Positions 26,714-35,371 of a stretch of 64,000 bases of DNA are shown here, in pieces (the first letter of the stretch is position 1; each line of letters opens with the position of its first letter). A program made the translations under genes and the position numbers. The stretch spans positions 124,001 through 188,000 of the forward strand of contig NZ_CP082249.1 in assembly GCF_019879105.1 (NCBI RefSeq). Direction: 5' to 3'. Source of the DNA: Natrinema sp. SYSU A 869. Lineage in GTDB: Archaea > Halobacteriota > Halobacteria > Halobacteriales > Natrialbaceae. Under the pieces are notes generated by a model. That model was not told the origin of the DNA. It saw only the letters and a program-made list of their open reading frames with translations, and ran no database searches.

Positions 26714-28057
26714 ATGGGTCTGTTCGACCGATTACGGGGCGACGACGATCCCCGGGTCGCATTTATCGGGGTCGACGGCGTGCCGTATAGTCTCCTATCG
26801 GAGAACGAGGAACTGTTCCCGAACTTTGCTGCAATCGCTAACGACGGGACCGCCGAGGAGATCTCGAGCATCGTCCCGCCGGAATCCAGCGCCTGCTGGC
26901 CGTCCCTGACAACCGGGATGAATCCCGGCGAGACGGGTGTCTACGGCTTTCAGGACCGAGAAGTCGGCACCTACGACACTTACGTCCCAATGGGTCGGGA
27001 CGTCCAGGCTGACCGCGTCTGGGATCGCGTTCAGGAGAACGGCCGCAAGGCCACCGTGATGAACGTCCCCGTCACGTTCCCACCCCAGCGCGACGTCCAG
27101 CGGATGGTTTCGGGCTTTCTCTCGCCCGGCCTCGACAAGGCGGCCTACCCCGACGACGTTCGGGACTACCTCGAGACGCTCGATTACCGGATCGACGTCA
27201 ACCCAAAACTCGGCCATCAGGACGATAAATCGGAGTTCATCGAGGACGCCCACGCGACGATCGACGCCCAATACGAAGCCTTCCAGCACTACATCGAGGA
27301 AGACGACTGGGACCTGTTCTTCGGCGTCTTCATGACTACCGACCGGGTCAATCACTTCCTGTTCAAAGACTACGAACGCGGCGGCGAGAACAAGGAGGCG
27401 TTCATCGAGTTCTACAAGAAGGTCGACGACTACATCGGCCGCCTCCGGGAGTCGCTGCCCGACGACGTCACCATGATCGTTGCCTCCGATCACGGCTTCA
27501 CCAGCCTCGACTACGAGGTCCACTTCAACGAGTGGCTCCGAGAGGAGGGCTGGCTCTCCTTCCGGGCCGACGATCCCGAGGAACTGAACGACATTTCCGA
27601 CGACACGAAGGCCTACTCGTTCATCCCCGGCCGCTTCTACATCAACCTCGAGGGCCGCGAACCCCGCGGTTCCGTCCCCGAGGATGAGTACGATGCGGTC
27701 CGCGACAAACTCAAGGCCGACCTCGAGGCGCTCGAGGGGCCGGATGGCAACAAGGTTGTCGAGCGTGTCGTCGAGAAGGAAGAAGCCTTCCGCGGCGATC
27801 ACGACGACATCGCGCCGGATCTAGTCGCAATCCCGAACAAGGGCTTCGATCTGAAGTCCGGCTTCAAGGGCGACGCGGAAATCTTCGACACCGGGCCGCG
27901 CAATGGGATGCACAGCTTCGACAACACGTCGCTGTACATCGACCATCCCGACGCGACCATCGATGACGCCGACCTCTTCGACATCACGCCGACGATCCTC
28001 GATCTGATGGATGTCGAGTACAGCCGCGGCGACTTCGACGGCGCGAGCCTCATTTAA
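26714..28057 (+). CDS. Alkaline-phosphatase/nucleotide pyrophosphatase superfamily enzyme
   Basis: The 447-residue protein belongs to the AlkP/NPP metal-hydrolase superfamily. It has AFIGVDGVPYSLL (first metal Asp), the nucleophile segment PPESSACWPSLTTGMNPGETGVYGF, the metal-binding VNHFLF, SDHGFTSLDYEVH and a late HSFDNTSLYI. Homologues act as phosphodiesterases or phosphatases on nucleotides or phospholipid headgroups; the substrate here is not known. There is no signal peptide, so it is cytoplasmic. The ATG at 26714 (MGLFDRL) is preferred over a start nine codons upstream. Confidence 0.9.
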   Translation: MGLFDRLRGDDDPRVAFIGVDGVPYSLLSENEELFPNFAAIANDGTAEEISSIVPPESSACWPSLTTGMNPGETGVYGFQDREVGTYDTYVPMGRDVQADRVWDRVQENGRKATVMNVPVTFPPQRDVQRMVSGFLSPGLDKAAYPDDVRDYLETLDYRIDVNPKLGHQDDKSEFIEDAHATIDAQYEAFQHYIEEDDWDLFFGVFMTTDRVNHFLFKDYERGGENKEAFIEFYKKVDDYIGRLRESLPDDVTMIVASDHGFTSLDYEVHFNEWLREEGWLSFRADDPEELNDISDDTKAYSFIPGRFYINLEGREPRGSVPEDEYDAVRDKLKADLEALEGPDGNKVVERVVEKEEAFRGDHDDIAPDLVAIPNKGFDLKSGFKGDAEIFDTGPRNGMHSFDNTSLYIDHPDATIDDADLFDITPTILDLMDVEYSRGDFDGASLI

Positions 28058-28124
28058 CGACCGCCTCGGCGGCGTCGGCCGAATCGTCGGAAGCTATATT
28101 TTCGCCGGAGTTCAACCGATTGAT

Positions 28125-28499
28125 ATGAGAGGTGCCCTCCTCGTCGGGAGCAGCTTGGTCGTCGCGTTCCTGCTCGCCGGCGTCGCTACTGTCGTCACCG
28201 AGAGCCCGGCAGTGCTCGGTGTCACGCCGATCGGTATCGCGATCTACCTGGCCGCCGGCGTCGCGCTGCCACAGTACCTCCTGGCGCGCCGGCGCGGCTC
28301 GGCGCTTCGACTCGGCCTGGCCAGTCTCGCAGCTGCCGGCGCGGCGTTCGTCGTGATCGCGGGCGTCGCGACAGGGTCCCTGAACGCCGAACGGAGCGTC
28401 GGGCTCGTTGCGATCTTGTCTGTCATCGTTCTCGGAACCGCCCTCGGTGCCGGTGTTCGCGAGTTCCGTTCGGGGTACCGGTCAGCGTCACAGCCGTAG
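28125..28499 (+). CDS. Four-span membrane protein, unknown
   Basis: The 124-residue protein is nearly all membrane: ALLVGSSLVVAFLLAGVATVV, GIAIYLAAGVALPQYLL, LASLAAAGAAFVVIAGVA and LVAILSVIVLGTALGAGV. A TATA-like ctatatttt lies about 27 bases before the ATG, which favours this start over longer frames that overlap the previous gene. No family recognised. Confidence 0.6.
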   Translation: MRGALLVGSSLVVAFLLAGVATVVTESPAVLGVTPIGIAIYLAAGVALPQYLLARRRGSALRLGLASLAAAGAAFVVIAGVATGSLNAERSVGLVAILSVIVLGTALGAGVREFRSGYRSASQP

Positions 28500-28560
28500 T
28501 CCGACCGCTACGACCGATCCGATTCGATCCCGTTTTCCGCCCGGCAACGAACCGCCGAGC

Positions 28561-28974
28561 ATGGACGAAGTCATTCACGCTCGCGGCCACGAGCATGTCA
28601 GCGCCGAGCACGCGAGCACTTTCGAGGTGACAACCGACGACTACCTCACTCCCGCAGGGGACTGCATCCTCGCGATCGAGGCCGACCGCGCTCCGGCGGA
28701 CTTCGATCCCGAATTCGTCGACGCCTGCCGGGACGCCGACGCAACGATCACGGTCACCATCGACGCAGACGGCCACAGCGAGTCGGTGACGGGACGGGGC
28801 GATCCCGACCTCGAGTTCACCAACGAGCGAAGTGTGGTCGGCCGGACGAGCGACTACGTCGATGACCGGACGGTTGTGGTGGGTGCAGCGTTCGCAGCCG
28901 AAGGGTTCGACCGCGATCTCGTCGACGCGCTCGCCGGCGGGGCCGAGGTGACGGTGACGATTAGCGTCGAGTAA
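28561..28974 (+). CDS. DUF371 family protein
   Basis: The 137-residue protein starts MDEVIHARGHEHVSAEHASTFEVTTDDYLTPAGDCILAIEAD, the archaeal DUF371 hallmark (GH-x2-V-x-A-x-H-x-STFE). It continues with a VTGRGDPDLEFTNERSVVGRTS block and DRTVVVGA. Function is unknown across archaea. It lies 60 bases after the membrane-protein stop and 83 before the endonuclease III start, so co-transcription with either is possible. Confidence 0.85.
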   Translation: MDEVIHARGHEHVSAEHASTFEVTTDDYLTPAGDCILAIEADRAPADFDPEFVDACRDADATITVTIDADGHSESVTGRGDPDLEFTNERSVVGRTSDYVDDRTVVVGAAFAAEGFDRDLVDALAGGAEVTVTISVE

Positions 28975-29057
28975 TCTCCGGCGATATCAGGAGGCTCCGG
29001 TCTCGAGTCGCCGGTAATTCCGTCGCGGTTTTGATCCCATGGCCCCAACGCAGCGAT

Positions 29058-29870
29058 ATGAGCGACGATCCGGAGCCTGCAGTCAACATCAGCGGTGGTG
29101 CGACGGGCGGCGGGGCAGCGGCCGAGTTCGACCCGGCGACCGCAGCGACCCGCGCAGAAGAGGTCGTCGATCGACTGGGTGAACTGTTCTGGCAGAAGGA
29201 GTACGGCGGCCGGGACGCCTTCACCTGTCTCGTTCGGACGATCCTGAGCCAGAACACCAGCGACAAGGCGAGTCAGCCGGCCCATGATGCGCTGATCGAG
29301 CGATACGGTAGGGAAGCTGTCGACCTCGCGGAATCCCTCGCGAACGCCGAGCAGTCGACGCTCGCGGAAACGATCAGCGGCGCTGGGTTGTACAACCAGA
29401 AGTCTGAGACCATCATCGACACCGCAGAGTGGGTCCTCGAGGAGTTCGGCTCCGCCGTAGCGTTCGCCACCTTCGTCAAGGACGAGGAGCCGTCGATGGT
29501 CCGCAAGACCCTCCTCGAGGTCCGCGGCGTCGGCCCGAAGACCGCCGATTGCGTCCTGCTGTTCGCGGGTGGCCGCGGCGGCGTCTTCCCCGTCGATACG
29601 CACGTCCACCGCATCTACCGGCGCATGGGGATCGCAGAAGCGGACGCGGACCACGAAGCGGTTCGGGCCGTCCTCGAACAGGATGTCCCCGCGGCGAAGT
29701 GCGGGTTCGGCCACACGGCGACGATCCAGTTCGGTCGCGAGTACTGTACGGCGCGCAAGCCCGCCTGTCTCGAGGATCCCGACGCCTGCCCGATGGCTGA
29801 CCTGTGTGACCAGGTCGGCGTCTACCCCGCGACGGGCGAGGTCGTCGATCCAGCCGAGACGCTCGACTGA
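29058..29870 (+). CDS. nth: Endonuclease III (DNA glycosylase/AP lyase)
   Basis: The 270-residue base-excision repair enzyme removes oxidised pyrimidines. The helix-hairpin-helix LLEVRGVGPKTADCVLLF contains the catalytic Lys, and FPVDTHVHRIYRRMGI holds the catalytic Asp. The [4Fe-4S] cysteines are in EYCTARKPACLEDPDACPMADLC. A Gly/Ala-rich N-terminal tail of about 30 residues is longer than in E. coli Nth. The family also contains MutY-like enzymes, but the spacing fits Nth. Confidence 0.95.
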   Translation: MSDDPEPAVNISGGATGGGAAAEFDPATAATRAEEVVDRLGELFWQKEYGGRDAFTCLVRTILSQNTSDKASQPAHDALIERYGREAVDLAESLANAEQSTLAETISGAGLYNQKSETIIDTAEWVLEEFGSAVAFATFVKDEEPSMVRKTLLEVRGVGPKTADCVLLFAGGRGGVFPVDTHVHRIYRRMGIAEADADHEAVRAVLEQDVPAAKCGFGHTATIQFGREYCTARKPACLEDPDACPMADLCDQVGVYPATGEVVDPAETLD

Positions 29871-30088
29871 TTGTGCCGGCGGTCCCCAGTTTCGGCTGCA
29901 GGTAGAACCCCGCCGGCTCGAATCCCCGTACGGGCCACAGTACGGGAGTATCGGGAAGCGTCTCCAACCGAGTGGGTGGCCGAGAACGAGCGCTTCGTTC
30001 TCTCCCTGTTGTCGTTCCTGATTGTAGCGCTTGCGAAGGCGATACTGTACTGGTTGGAATGCGGACGTTGAAGGGACCGACCCCATCG

Positions 30089-30394
30089 ATGGGGAACTCG
30101 TTCAGCGGTATCGTCCGATCGTTGATAACGACCGGCTATGATCAGGACGTGCACCGATCCGACCATCCCCGAGATGATCGAGAACGTCGGGAACCACGCG
30201 TCGTACTCTGTGGCTACTCCTCGCTGTGTACGAGCCTGGTCGACGACCTCGAGGCACGCGACCAGCCGACGGTATCGTCGAGCGAGACGATCACACTCGT
30301 TTCGACGACCGTTCGAGCGACGCCGCTATCCGAAACGAGACAGGATCGAGAGAGGTTCCCACTGGCACTCGAGTTCGGCCGAACCCGCGGGTAG
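30089..30394 (+). CDS. Small protein of unknown function (101 aa)
   Basis: The frame has G/C-rich third positions and an ordered core, REPRVVLCGYSSLCTSLVDDLEARDQP, that reads like a beta-alpha unit. A Thr-rich stretch and basic tail follow. No family is recognised and the start is uncertain. It is more convincing than the overlapping Arg/Ser-rich frame, which has the look of a shadow. Confidence 0.4.
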   Translation: MGNSFSGIVRSLITTGYDQDVHRSDHPRDDRERREPRVVLCGYSSLCTSLVDDLEARDQPTVSSSETITLVSTTVRATPLSETRQDRERFPLALEFGRTRG

Positions 30395-30440
30395 CCGAGC
30401 CATCAGTCGAGACGGGAATCGGATAGATTCGGCCTCGACG

Positions 30441-30518
30441 ATGCCGATACGGCATGTTTGTTCATGCCATAATATTCATCGAATTGAATCGGCCGAGTCA
30501 TCGACCCCACTCAATTCG
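30441..30518. promoter_or_regulatory. Nested inverted repeats upstream of the ABC importer operon
   Basis: atgccg-ata-cggcat (30441-30455) and ggcatg-tttgtt-catgcc (30451-30468) share one arm, so only one hairpin can form at a time. Downstream, cgaattga (30480-30487) and tcaattcg (30511-30518) form a further inverted repeat around a 23-bp spacer. An ataatatt TATA-like run lies at about 30469-30477. The block sits 90-170 bases before the binding-protein gene and looks like an operator or attenuator region. Confidence 0.45.
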
Positions 30519-30608
30519 GAGAGTTAGATCCATTATGAACGTCTCGTGATACGTTTCGAAGACTCCACAACGGTTTTATGTCGGTATCGGGGTAGACCCG
30601 GGGTACCA

Positions 30609-31757
30609 ATGCCTGCAGGCCCAGATCGGGTTGCAGAGACGAGCGAGTGCGAGTCGGAGTCACCATCGACGAGCGAGCGAGGGGAGACGTCCGCCTCGCG
30701 CCGACGGGTGTTGTCGGTGACGGCGGCGGGATCGGTAACCGCTCTTGCCGGCTGTACGGAACTGCTTTCCAGCGGCGGCGGCGATCCGCTGCGCGTCAGC
30801 GTCTGGAGTGGAAACTACGCGGATCGGTTCGAGGAGTCAGTCGTCTCCAGATACGAAGACGAGTTCGACGCGGAGGTCACGGTCCAGCCCGGCTGGAACG
30901 ACATCCTCACCGACATTCAGACGGCACCGGACGACGATCCGCCGTACGACGTCACCATCACGGAGGGGAACTTCTACTACCTCGGCCGACAGGACGATCT
31001 CTTCCACGAGATCCGGACGGAGAACGTCCCGAACGCCGACGAACTCATCGATTACTACGCAGACTTCCGGACCACGGAGTACGGGATGCCGGTCGACGGT
31101 GCCCCCTGTACCATCGTCCACCGCGAGGACCTGGACTTCGAGCCGAACTCCTGGGCCGACCTCTCCTCGACTGCCGTTCAAGAGAGCAACGGCGTCGGCG
31201 TTGACACCGGCTTCTGGTGGTATCCGATGTACGCCGCTGCCGTTGGGATGGACGATGCGGAACTCGGCGAGGAGATGCACGACGCCGCCCTCCACGACGA
31301 TATCCTCGAGACGGTCCGCAACTGGCCAATCGAGAGCTGGGCGAGCTCCGGCGAGGACATCTGGCAGGCCTTCCAAAACGATGTCATCGATATCGCACAG
31401 TGGTACTACGAGCAGACGGCGTACGACATCGACAGCTACGACGGCCTGACCCACACGATGCCGGAGGAGACGACCGGCTACCTGAACCACTGGTGTGTCG
31501 TCAAGGGGACCGACAAGCGCGACCAAGCCGAGGAGTTCATCAACTTCCTCATGGACGCCGAAGTCCAGACGGCCTGGTCCGAGAAGATGCCCACGCTGTT
31601 CTGTAACGAGAACACCGAATACGCCGGCGAACTGGCCGACGATCTGCCGAGCAACAGCGAGGAAGCGGAAAAGATCGCCTTCCCAGACTGGGAGTTCCTC
31701 GCAGATCACAGCAGCGAACTCTCCGACGAGTTCACCGAGATACAGCGAAGTTCCTAA
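30609..31757 (+). CDS. potD: ABC transporter substrate-binding lipoprotein (PotD/spermidine-putrescine type)
   Basis: The 382-residue protein has a Tat/lipoprotein signal (SRRRVLSVTAAGSVTALAGC, lipobox Cys near residue 50) after a Ser/Glu-rich leader. A periplasmic-binding-protein fold follows with LRVSVWSGNYADRFEESVV and PYDVTITEGNFYYL. It is the first gene of a four-gene importer operon (31778 ATPase; 32929 and 33842 permeases). The type fits polyamine-like cations, but ligand specificity is inferred only from the family. The conserved Trp/Tyr/Asp pocket could also fit related organic cations. Confidence 0.88.
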   Translation: MPAGPDRVAETSECESESPSTSERGETSASRRRVLSVTAAGSVTALAGCTELLSSGGGDPLRVSVWSGNYADRFEESVVSRYEDEFDAEVTVQPGWNDILTDIQTAPDDDPPYDVTITEGNFYYLGRQDDLFHEIRTENVPNADELIDYYADFRTTEYGMPVDGAPCTIVHREDLDFEPNSWADLSSTAVQESNGVGVDTGFWWYPMYAAAVGMDDAELGEEMHDAALHDDILETVRNWPIESWASSGEDIWQAFQNDVIDIAQWYYEQTAYDIDSYDGLTHTMPEETTGYLNHWCVVKGTDKRDQAEEFINFLMDAEVQTAWSEKMPTLFCNENTEYAGELADDLPSNSEEAEKIAFPDWEFLADHSSELSDEFTEIQRSS

Positions 31758-31777
31758 CGGGTCGCGACACCACATTC

Positions 31778-32926
31778 ATGTCAGAAATTACGCTTTCCGG
31801 ACTCGAGAAACGGTACGGAGATGAACTCGCCGTCGAGGACGTCTCGGTGACGATCGACGATGGCGAACTGCTCTGTCTGCTCGGGCCCAGCGGGAGCGGC
31901 AAGTCCACGACGCTGCGGATGCTCGCCGGCCTCGAGACGCCGACCGACGGCGAAATACGCATCGGCGACGAGAACGTGACCGATCGGCCGGCCTACGAAC
32001 GCACCACCGCGACGGTGTTCCAAGACTGGGCGCTGTTCCCCCACAAGACGGTCCTCGAGAACGTCGCCTTCGGGCTGAAGATGCAAGGAATCGGGAAAGA
32101 CGAACGCCGCGAGCAGGCCCACGAGATGCTCGAGCGCGTCCGAATGGCGGAGTACGCCGACGACAATCCGATGAATCTGAGCGGCGGCCAGAAACAGCGG
32201 GTCGCGCTCGCGCGGTCGCTCGCCGTCAACCCCGACGTGTTGTTGCTCGACGAGCCGCTGTCGAACCTCGACAAGCGACTCAGCGAGGACATGCAGATCG
32301 AACTCCGCGAGATCCACGCGGAACTCGAGGAGACGTTCGTCCACGTGACCCACGATCAGGACGAGGCCTTTACCCTCGCCGATCGGATCGGCATCATGGC
32401 CGACGGGAACCTCGTGCAGGTCGGCGAGCCGAACGAGGTCTACCAGAACCCGAAGAACCAGTTTATCGAGGGCTTCCTCGGCGATACGAACTTCGTCGAG
32501 GGGACGGTCGAGCGGACGACGCTGGATTCCATCCGCGTCGAGACTGAACTAGGTCGTGAAGTCATCCTTCCGACGGCGAGCGGCGAGGCGGATGCGCTCG
32601 CGGAAGGTGACTCGGTGACCCTGTCACTTCGTCCCGAAGTCCTCTCGATCGAACCGGCGGAGTCGGCGGGGTCCGAAGACGGGGAGACAGCCCACGCCGT
32701 TCGCACCGACGGGAGCACGACGAACTCTGTCGTCGGGACGATCGAAAACGTTCTCTACCGGGGTTCGACGGTTCGCTACTCTGTCGTCGTCAACGGGACC
32801 ACAGTCTTCGTCGAACGCACCGTCGGTGACGCCGGCGCGTTCGACGCCGGTGACGAGATCCGGATCAACTGGGACGGCGCGGACCTCCTCGCGTTCCGCG
32901 ACAACGGCTCGAGGGTCGATCTGTAA
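31778..32926 (+). CDS. potA: ABC transporter ATP-binding protein (PotA type)
   Basis: The 382-residue ATPase has Walker A GPSGSGKST, the Q-loop in VFQDWALFPH, signature LSGGQKQRVALARSL, Walker B VLLLDEPLSNLDKRL and the H-loop HVTHDQDEA. A C-terminal TOBE domain (about residues 290-375) contains an acidic, Ser/Thr-rich insertion near residues 295-315. It powers the importer encoded by the adjacent genes. Spacing is 20 bases from the binding-protein stop and two from the first permease. Confidence 0.95.
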   Translation: MSEITLSGLEKRYGDELAVEDVSVTIDDGELLCLLGPSGSGKSTTLRMLAGLETPTDGEIRIGDENVTDRPAYERTTATVFQDWALFPHKTVLENVAFGLKMQGIGKDERREQAHEMLERVRMAEYADDNPMNLSGGQKQRVALARSLAVNPDVLLLDEPLSNLDKRLSEDMQIELREIHAELEETFVHVTHDQDEAFTLADRIGIMADGNLVQVGEPNEVYQNPKNQFIEGFLGDTNFVEGTVERTTLDSIRVETELGREVILPTASGEADALAEGDSVTLSLRPEVLSIEPAESAGSEDGETAHAVRTDGSTTNSVVGTIENVLYRGSTVRYSVVVNGTTVFVERTVGDAGAFDAGDEIRINWDGADLLAFRDNGSRVDL

Positions 32927-32928
32927 CG

Positions 32929-33849
32929 ATGTCCGGCACGCAATCGTCACTGCCGGCACCGGTCGCTCGGCTCTGGGAACCGCTTCGGAAGCGGTCGCGC
33001 TCGAAACGGGCGCTGTTGTTGATGGCCCCACTGCTGGTATTCGAGTTATTACTCTTCGTCGCCCCGTTCCTGATCCTGCTCCGGATCAGCCTCATGGAGG
33101 GGTCGCCGGATCTCCGGTATGTCGACGGGACGTGGTCGCTGGACGGGTACGTCGAGGTATTCACCAACGGCGTGTTGCTCGATCCCATCATCTATTCGTT
33201 CAAACTGGGGCTGGCCGCCACGGCGATCACGGTCGTGATCGCGCTGTTTTACGCCTATGTGATCTGGCGAGCTGAAGGGCTGATCAAATCCCTCCTGCTG
33301 TTCTCGGTGATCTTGCCCCTCCTGACGACGCTCGTCATCAAGACGTACGCGTTCCGGCCACTCCTCTCACCAAACGGGACGCTCAACGACATCCTCCTGT
33401 CGTTGAATCTCGTCTCGGAGCCGATCCAGTTCGCACCCGGGACGGTCGGCGTGATCGTCGGCCAGATCTACATCGTCCTCCCCTACGCCGTGCTGGCGAT
33501 CTACAGCGTCCTATCGACGATGGACTGGGGACTCGTCGAAGCCGCCCGCGACCTCGGAGCGAGCCGTCCGCGATCGTTCCTCGAGGTCGTCGTCCCGCAG
33601 GCGATGCCCGGGATCATCGTCGCGACGGTGATCTCCTTCGCCTGGAGCGTCGGCGCGTACGCCGCGCCAGGGCTACTCGGCGCTCGGGATCAGGCGTTCG
33701 CGATTGAAGTCGAGAAACGGTTGCTGTCGAACCTCCAGTGGGAAATTGCGACCGCGTACTCGATCATCATGCTGGTGCTGATGCTCGTGAGTGTCGCCGT
33801 TCTCACTGTCACGCTCGGCCGCTTCGGAGGTGAGTTCGAGTATGCATAG
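32929..33849 (+). CDS. potB: ABC transporter permease (PotB type)
   Basis: The 306-residue membrane protein has six spans and the inner-membrane coupling motif EAARDLGASRPRSFLEVVVPQAMPG (EAA loop). The N-terminus is polar for about 30 residues and then enters the first span (LLLMAPLLVFELLLFVAPFLILLRISL). It pairs with the next permease. Its stop overlaps the start of that gene by eight bases. Confidence 0.94.
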   Translation: MSGTQSSLPAPVARLWEPLRKRSRSKRALLLMAPLLVFELLLFVAPFLILLRISLMEGSPDLRYVDGTWSLDGYVEVFTNGVLLDPIIYSFKLGLAATAITVVIALFYAYVIWRAEGLIKSLLLFSVILPLLTTLVIKTYAFRPLLSPNGTLNDILLSLNLVSEPIQFAPGTVGVIVGQIYIVLPYAVLAIYSVLSTMDWGLVEAARDLGASRPRSFLEVVVPQAMPGIIVATVISFAWSVGAYAAPGLLGARDQAFAIEVEKRLLSNLQWEIATAYSIIMLVLMLVSVAVLTVTLGRFGGEFEYA

Positions 33850-34645
33850 AGAGACCCTCGAGAACGCCCTGTTCCGAGCGGGCTATCTGGCGATCCTGAC
33901 GTTCATGCTGTTACCGCTCGTCGTGGTCGTCGTGACCTCCTTTGCAGAGTCGGGGCAGTTGCTCTTCCCGCCCGAGAACTACTCGCTGGTCCACTACCGC
34001 GCGTTCCTCGAGGAAACGAGCTGGCTCTCGGCGTTTGACAACAGTCTCCTCGTCGGTGTCGGGACGACGGTCGTTGCGACGACGCTCGGCGTCACGGCCG
34101 CCTTCGGGCACGAACTCGACGACGGCTGGGCTGGACAGCTGCTCGCGCCGCTCGTCCTCGTGCCGCTGTTGATCCCGCCGATCATCCTCGGGATCTCGAT
34201 GCGCGTCTACTTCGTCAGGGTCGGGATGGACGCCTCGTACCTGAGCATCATCCTCGCACACACGCTGTGGGCGACACCGCTCGTCTACTTCGTGATGCGG
34301 TCGGTGTTCAGCCGATTCGACTGGCAACTGCTCGACGCCGCGCGCGACCTTGGCGCGGGGCCGATCCAGTCGTTCGTCTACGCCGTCCTCCCGAACGTCA
34401 AACACGGAATCTTCGTCGGCGCGCTGCTCGCGTTCATCGTCAGCCTTCAGGAGTTCGTGATGGCCCTGTTCCTCTCGAGTCACAGCACAGAAACCATTCC
34501 GGTCGTCGCCTGGAAAGCGCTGCGACAGTCGCTGGACCCGATGGTGAGCGTCGTCTCGACGTTCCTCATCCTGATCTCGGTGGTCGCCATCGTGATCGCG
34601 ACGATCGCGACGAACTTGGACTGGCTCTCGAAACAGCTCTCCTGA
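33842..34645 (+). CDS. potC: ABC transporter permease (PotC type)
   Basis: The 267-residue permease has six membrane spans and the EAA loop DAARDLGAGPIQSFVYAVLPNVKHG. The start at 33842 (MHRETLENALFRAGYL) overlaps the previous gene. It completes the importer with the binding protein, ATPase and first permease. A T-rich patch (ttcgttgcttctttcgattttcgg) after the stop may end the transcript. Confidence 0.94.
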   Translation: MHRETLENALFRAGYLAILTFMLLPLVVVVVTSFAESGQLLFPPENYSLVHYRAFLEETSWLSAFDNSLLVGVGTTVVATTLGVTAAFGHELDDGWAGQLLAPLVLVPLLIPPIILGISMRVYFVRVGMDASYLSIILAHTLWATPLVYFVMRSVFSRFDWQLLDAARDLGAGPIQSFVYAVLPNVKHGIFVGALLAFIVSLQEFVMALFLSSHSTETIPVVAWKALRQSLDPMVSVVSTFLILISVVAIVIATIATNLDWLSKQLS

Positions 34646-34697
34646 TTCGTTGCTTCTTTCGATTTTCGGTCCAATAGATAACTATTAGAACAATCAA

Positions 34698-35138
34698 ATG
34701 AATGAAAACGATACCAATATGTCTATTGTTGAACGTACGTCTGTAGAAATTCGCCAATACGGCTTGTGGCTTATCGCTGTGCTAATAGCAATGGTCTGGG
34801 CATCAGTTACAGGAGTCTTGGATTTAATTGGTTCTGGAAGCTATGTGGAGGTTCATTCTACTCCGACCTTGGTCAGGTATCTCAATGCAATTAGTGTTAT
34901 TGGGATTTCTGCATTGGCATGGCGCGGCTCGCTATTCCTTGAAGGAGGTGAATACATTGATCCTAAAGACGGTATTTTCTATACCCTGATTCTATTCGTT
35001 CTGGCACATTCCTTTTTCACTGCTGTAGGCTATGTTCATCTACCGGGCTACGATTATCCAAGAAGTCCCTATTTTGCGCTTACACTGCTGCTAACACCTC
35101 TCATATATTTCACTTCTCATCTAATGAGAAAAGAGTAA
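34698..35138 (+). CDS. AT-rich membrane protein of foreign composition
   Basis: The 146-residue product has about four hydrophobic segments: YGLWLIAVLIAMVWASVTGVLDLIG, AISVIGISALAWR, FYTLILFVLAHSFFTAVGYV and FALTLLLTPLIYFTSHL. Codon use is AT-rich (aat, gat, tta), unlike the flanking genes, so recent acquisition is likely. It resembles the small membrane proteins often carried on haloarchaeal mobile regions; I recognise no family. It is followed by a GC-rich palindrome. Confidence 0.6.
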   Translation: MNENDTNMSIVERTSVEIRQYGLWLIAVLIAMVWASVTGVLDLIGSGSYVEVHSTPTLVRYLNAISVIGISALAWRGSLFLEGGEYIDPKDGIFYTLILFVLAHSFFTAVGYVHLPGYDYPRSPYFALTLLLTPLIYFTSHLMRKE

Positions 35139-35280
35139 TTCAGAGCAACTTGGTCAGGAAGTATTGACCGAGATCCAGAAATGAATGGATACCAAAGAAT
35201 ACCACTAGCAGCACGCAGAGTCCCTCCTAGTCTATCCATCATCGAGCCCCCACTCAAGTAACGGGGGAGGGCAGGCCGCC

Positions 35281-35308
35281 GCGCGGCGCGCGGATCCGCG
35301 CGCCGCGC
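35281..35308. repeat. Perfect 28-bp GC-rich palindrome
   Basis: The sequence gcgcggcgcgcg-gatc-cgcgcgccgcgc is identical to its reverse complement. It lies 20 bases after a ccccc...ggggg stem (35245-35270). Together they look like a terminal hairpin of an IS200/IS605-type element or a related palindromic mobile element. A diverged counterpart is at about 45911-45961. Confidence 0.7.
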
Positions 35309-35328
35309 CTCGGTTCGGTCCTGGCGGA

Positions 35329-35363
35329 CTAAAAGGGCGAGGCGAGCCCGCCAGGGCTCGCCG
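35329..35363 (-). terminator. Hairpin plus T-run terminator of fttA
   Basis: On the minus strand, just after the fttA stop, ggcgagcc/ggctcgcc forms an 8-bp perfect stem with loop ctggcg (35342-35363). It is followed by tcgcccttttag, a short T run at 35331-35334. Confidence 0.5.
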
Positions 35364-35371
35364 AGGGCTTT

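Noticed and set aside
30138-30527. Arg/Ser-rich overlapping frame
   Set aside because: Composition typical of an out-of-frame reading; the frame at 30089-30394 has better codon bias and an ordered core.
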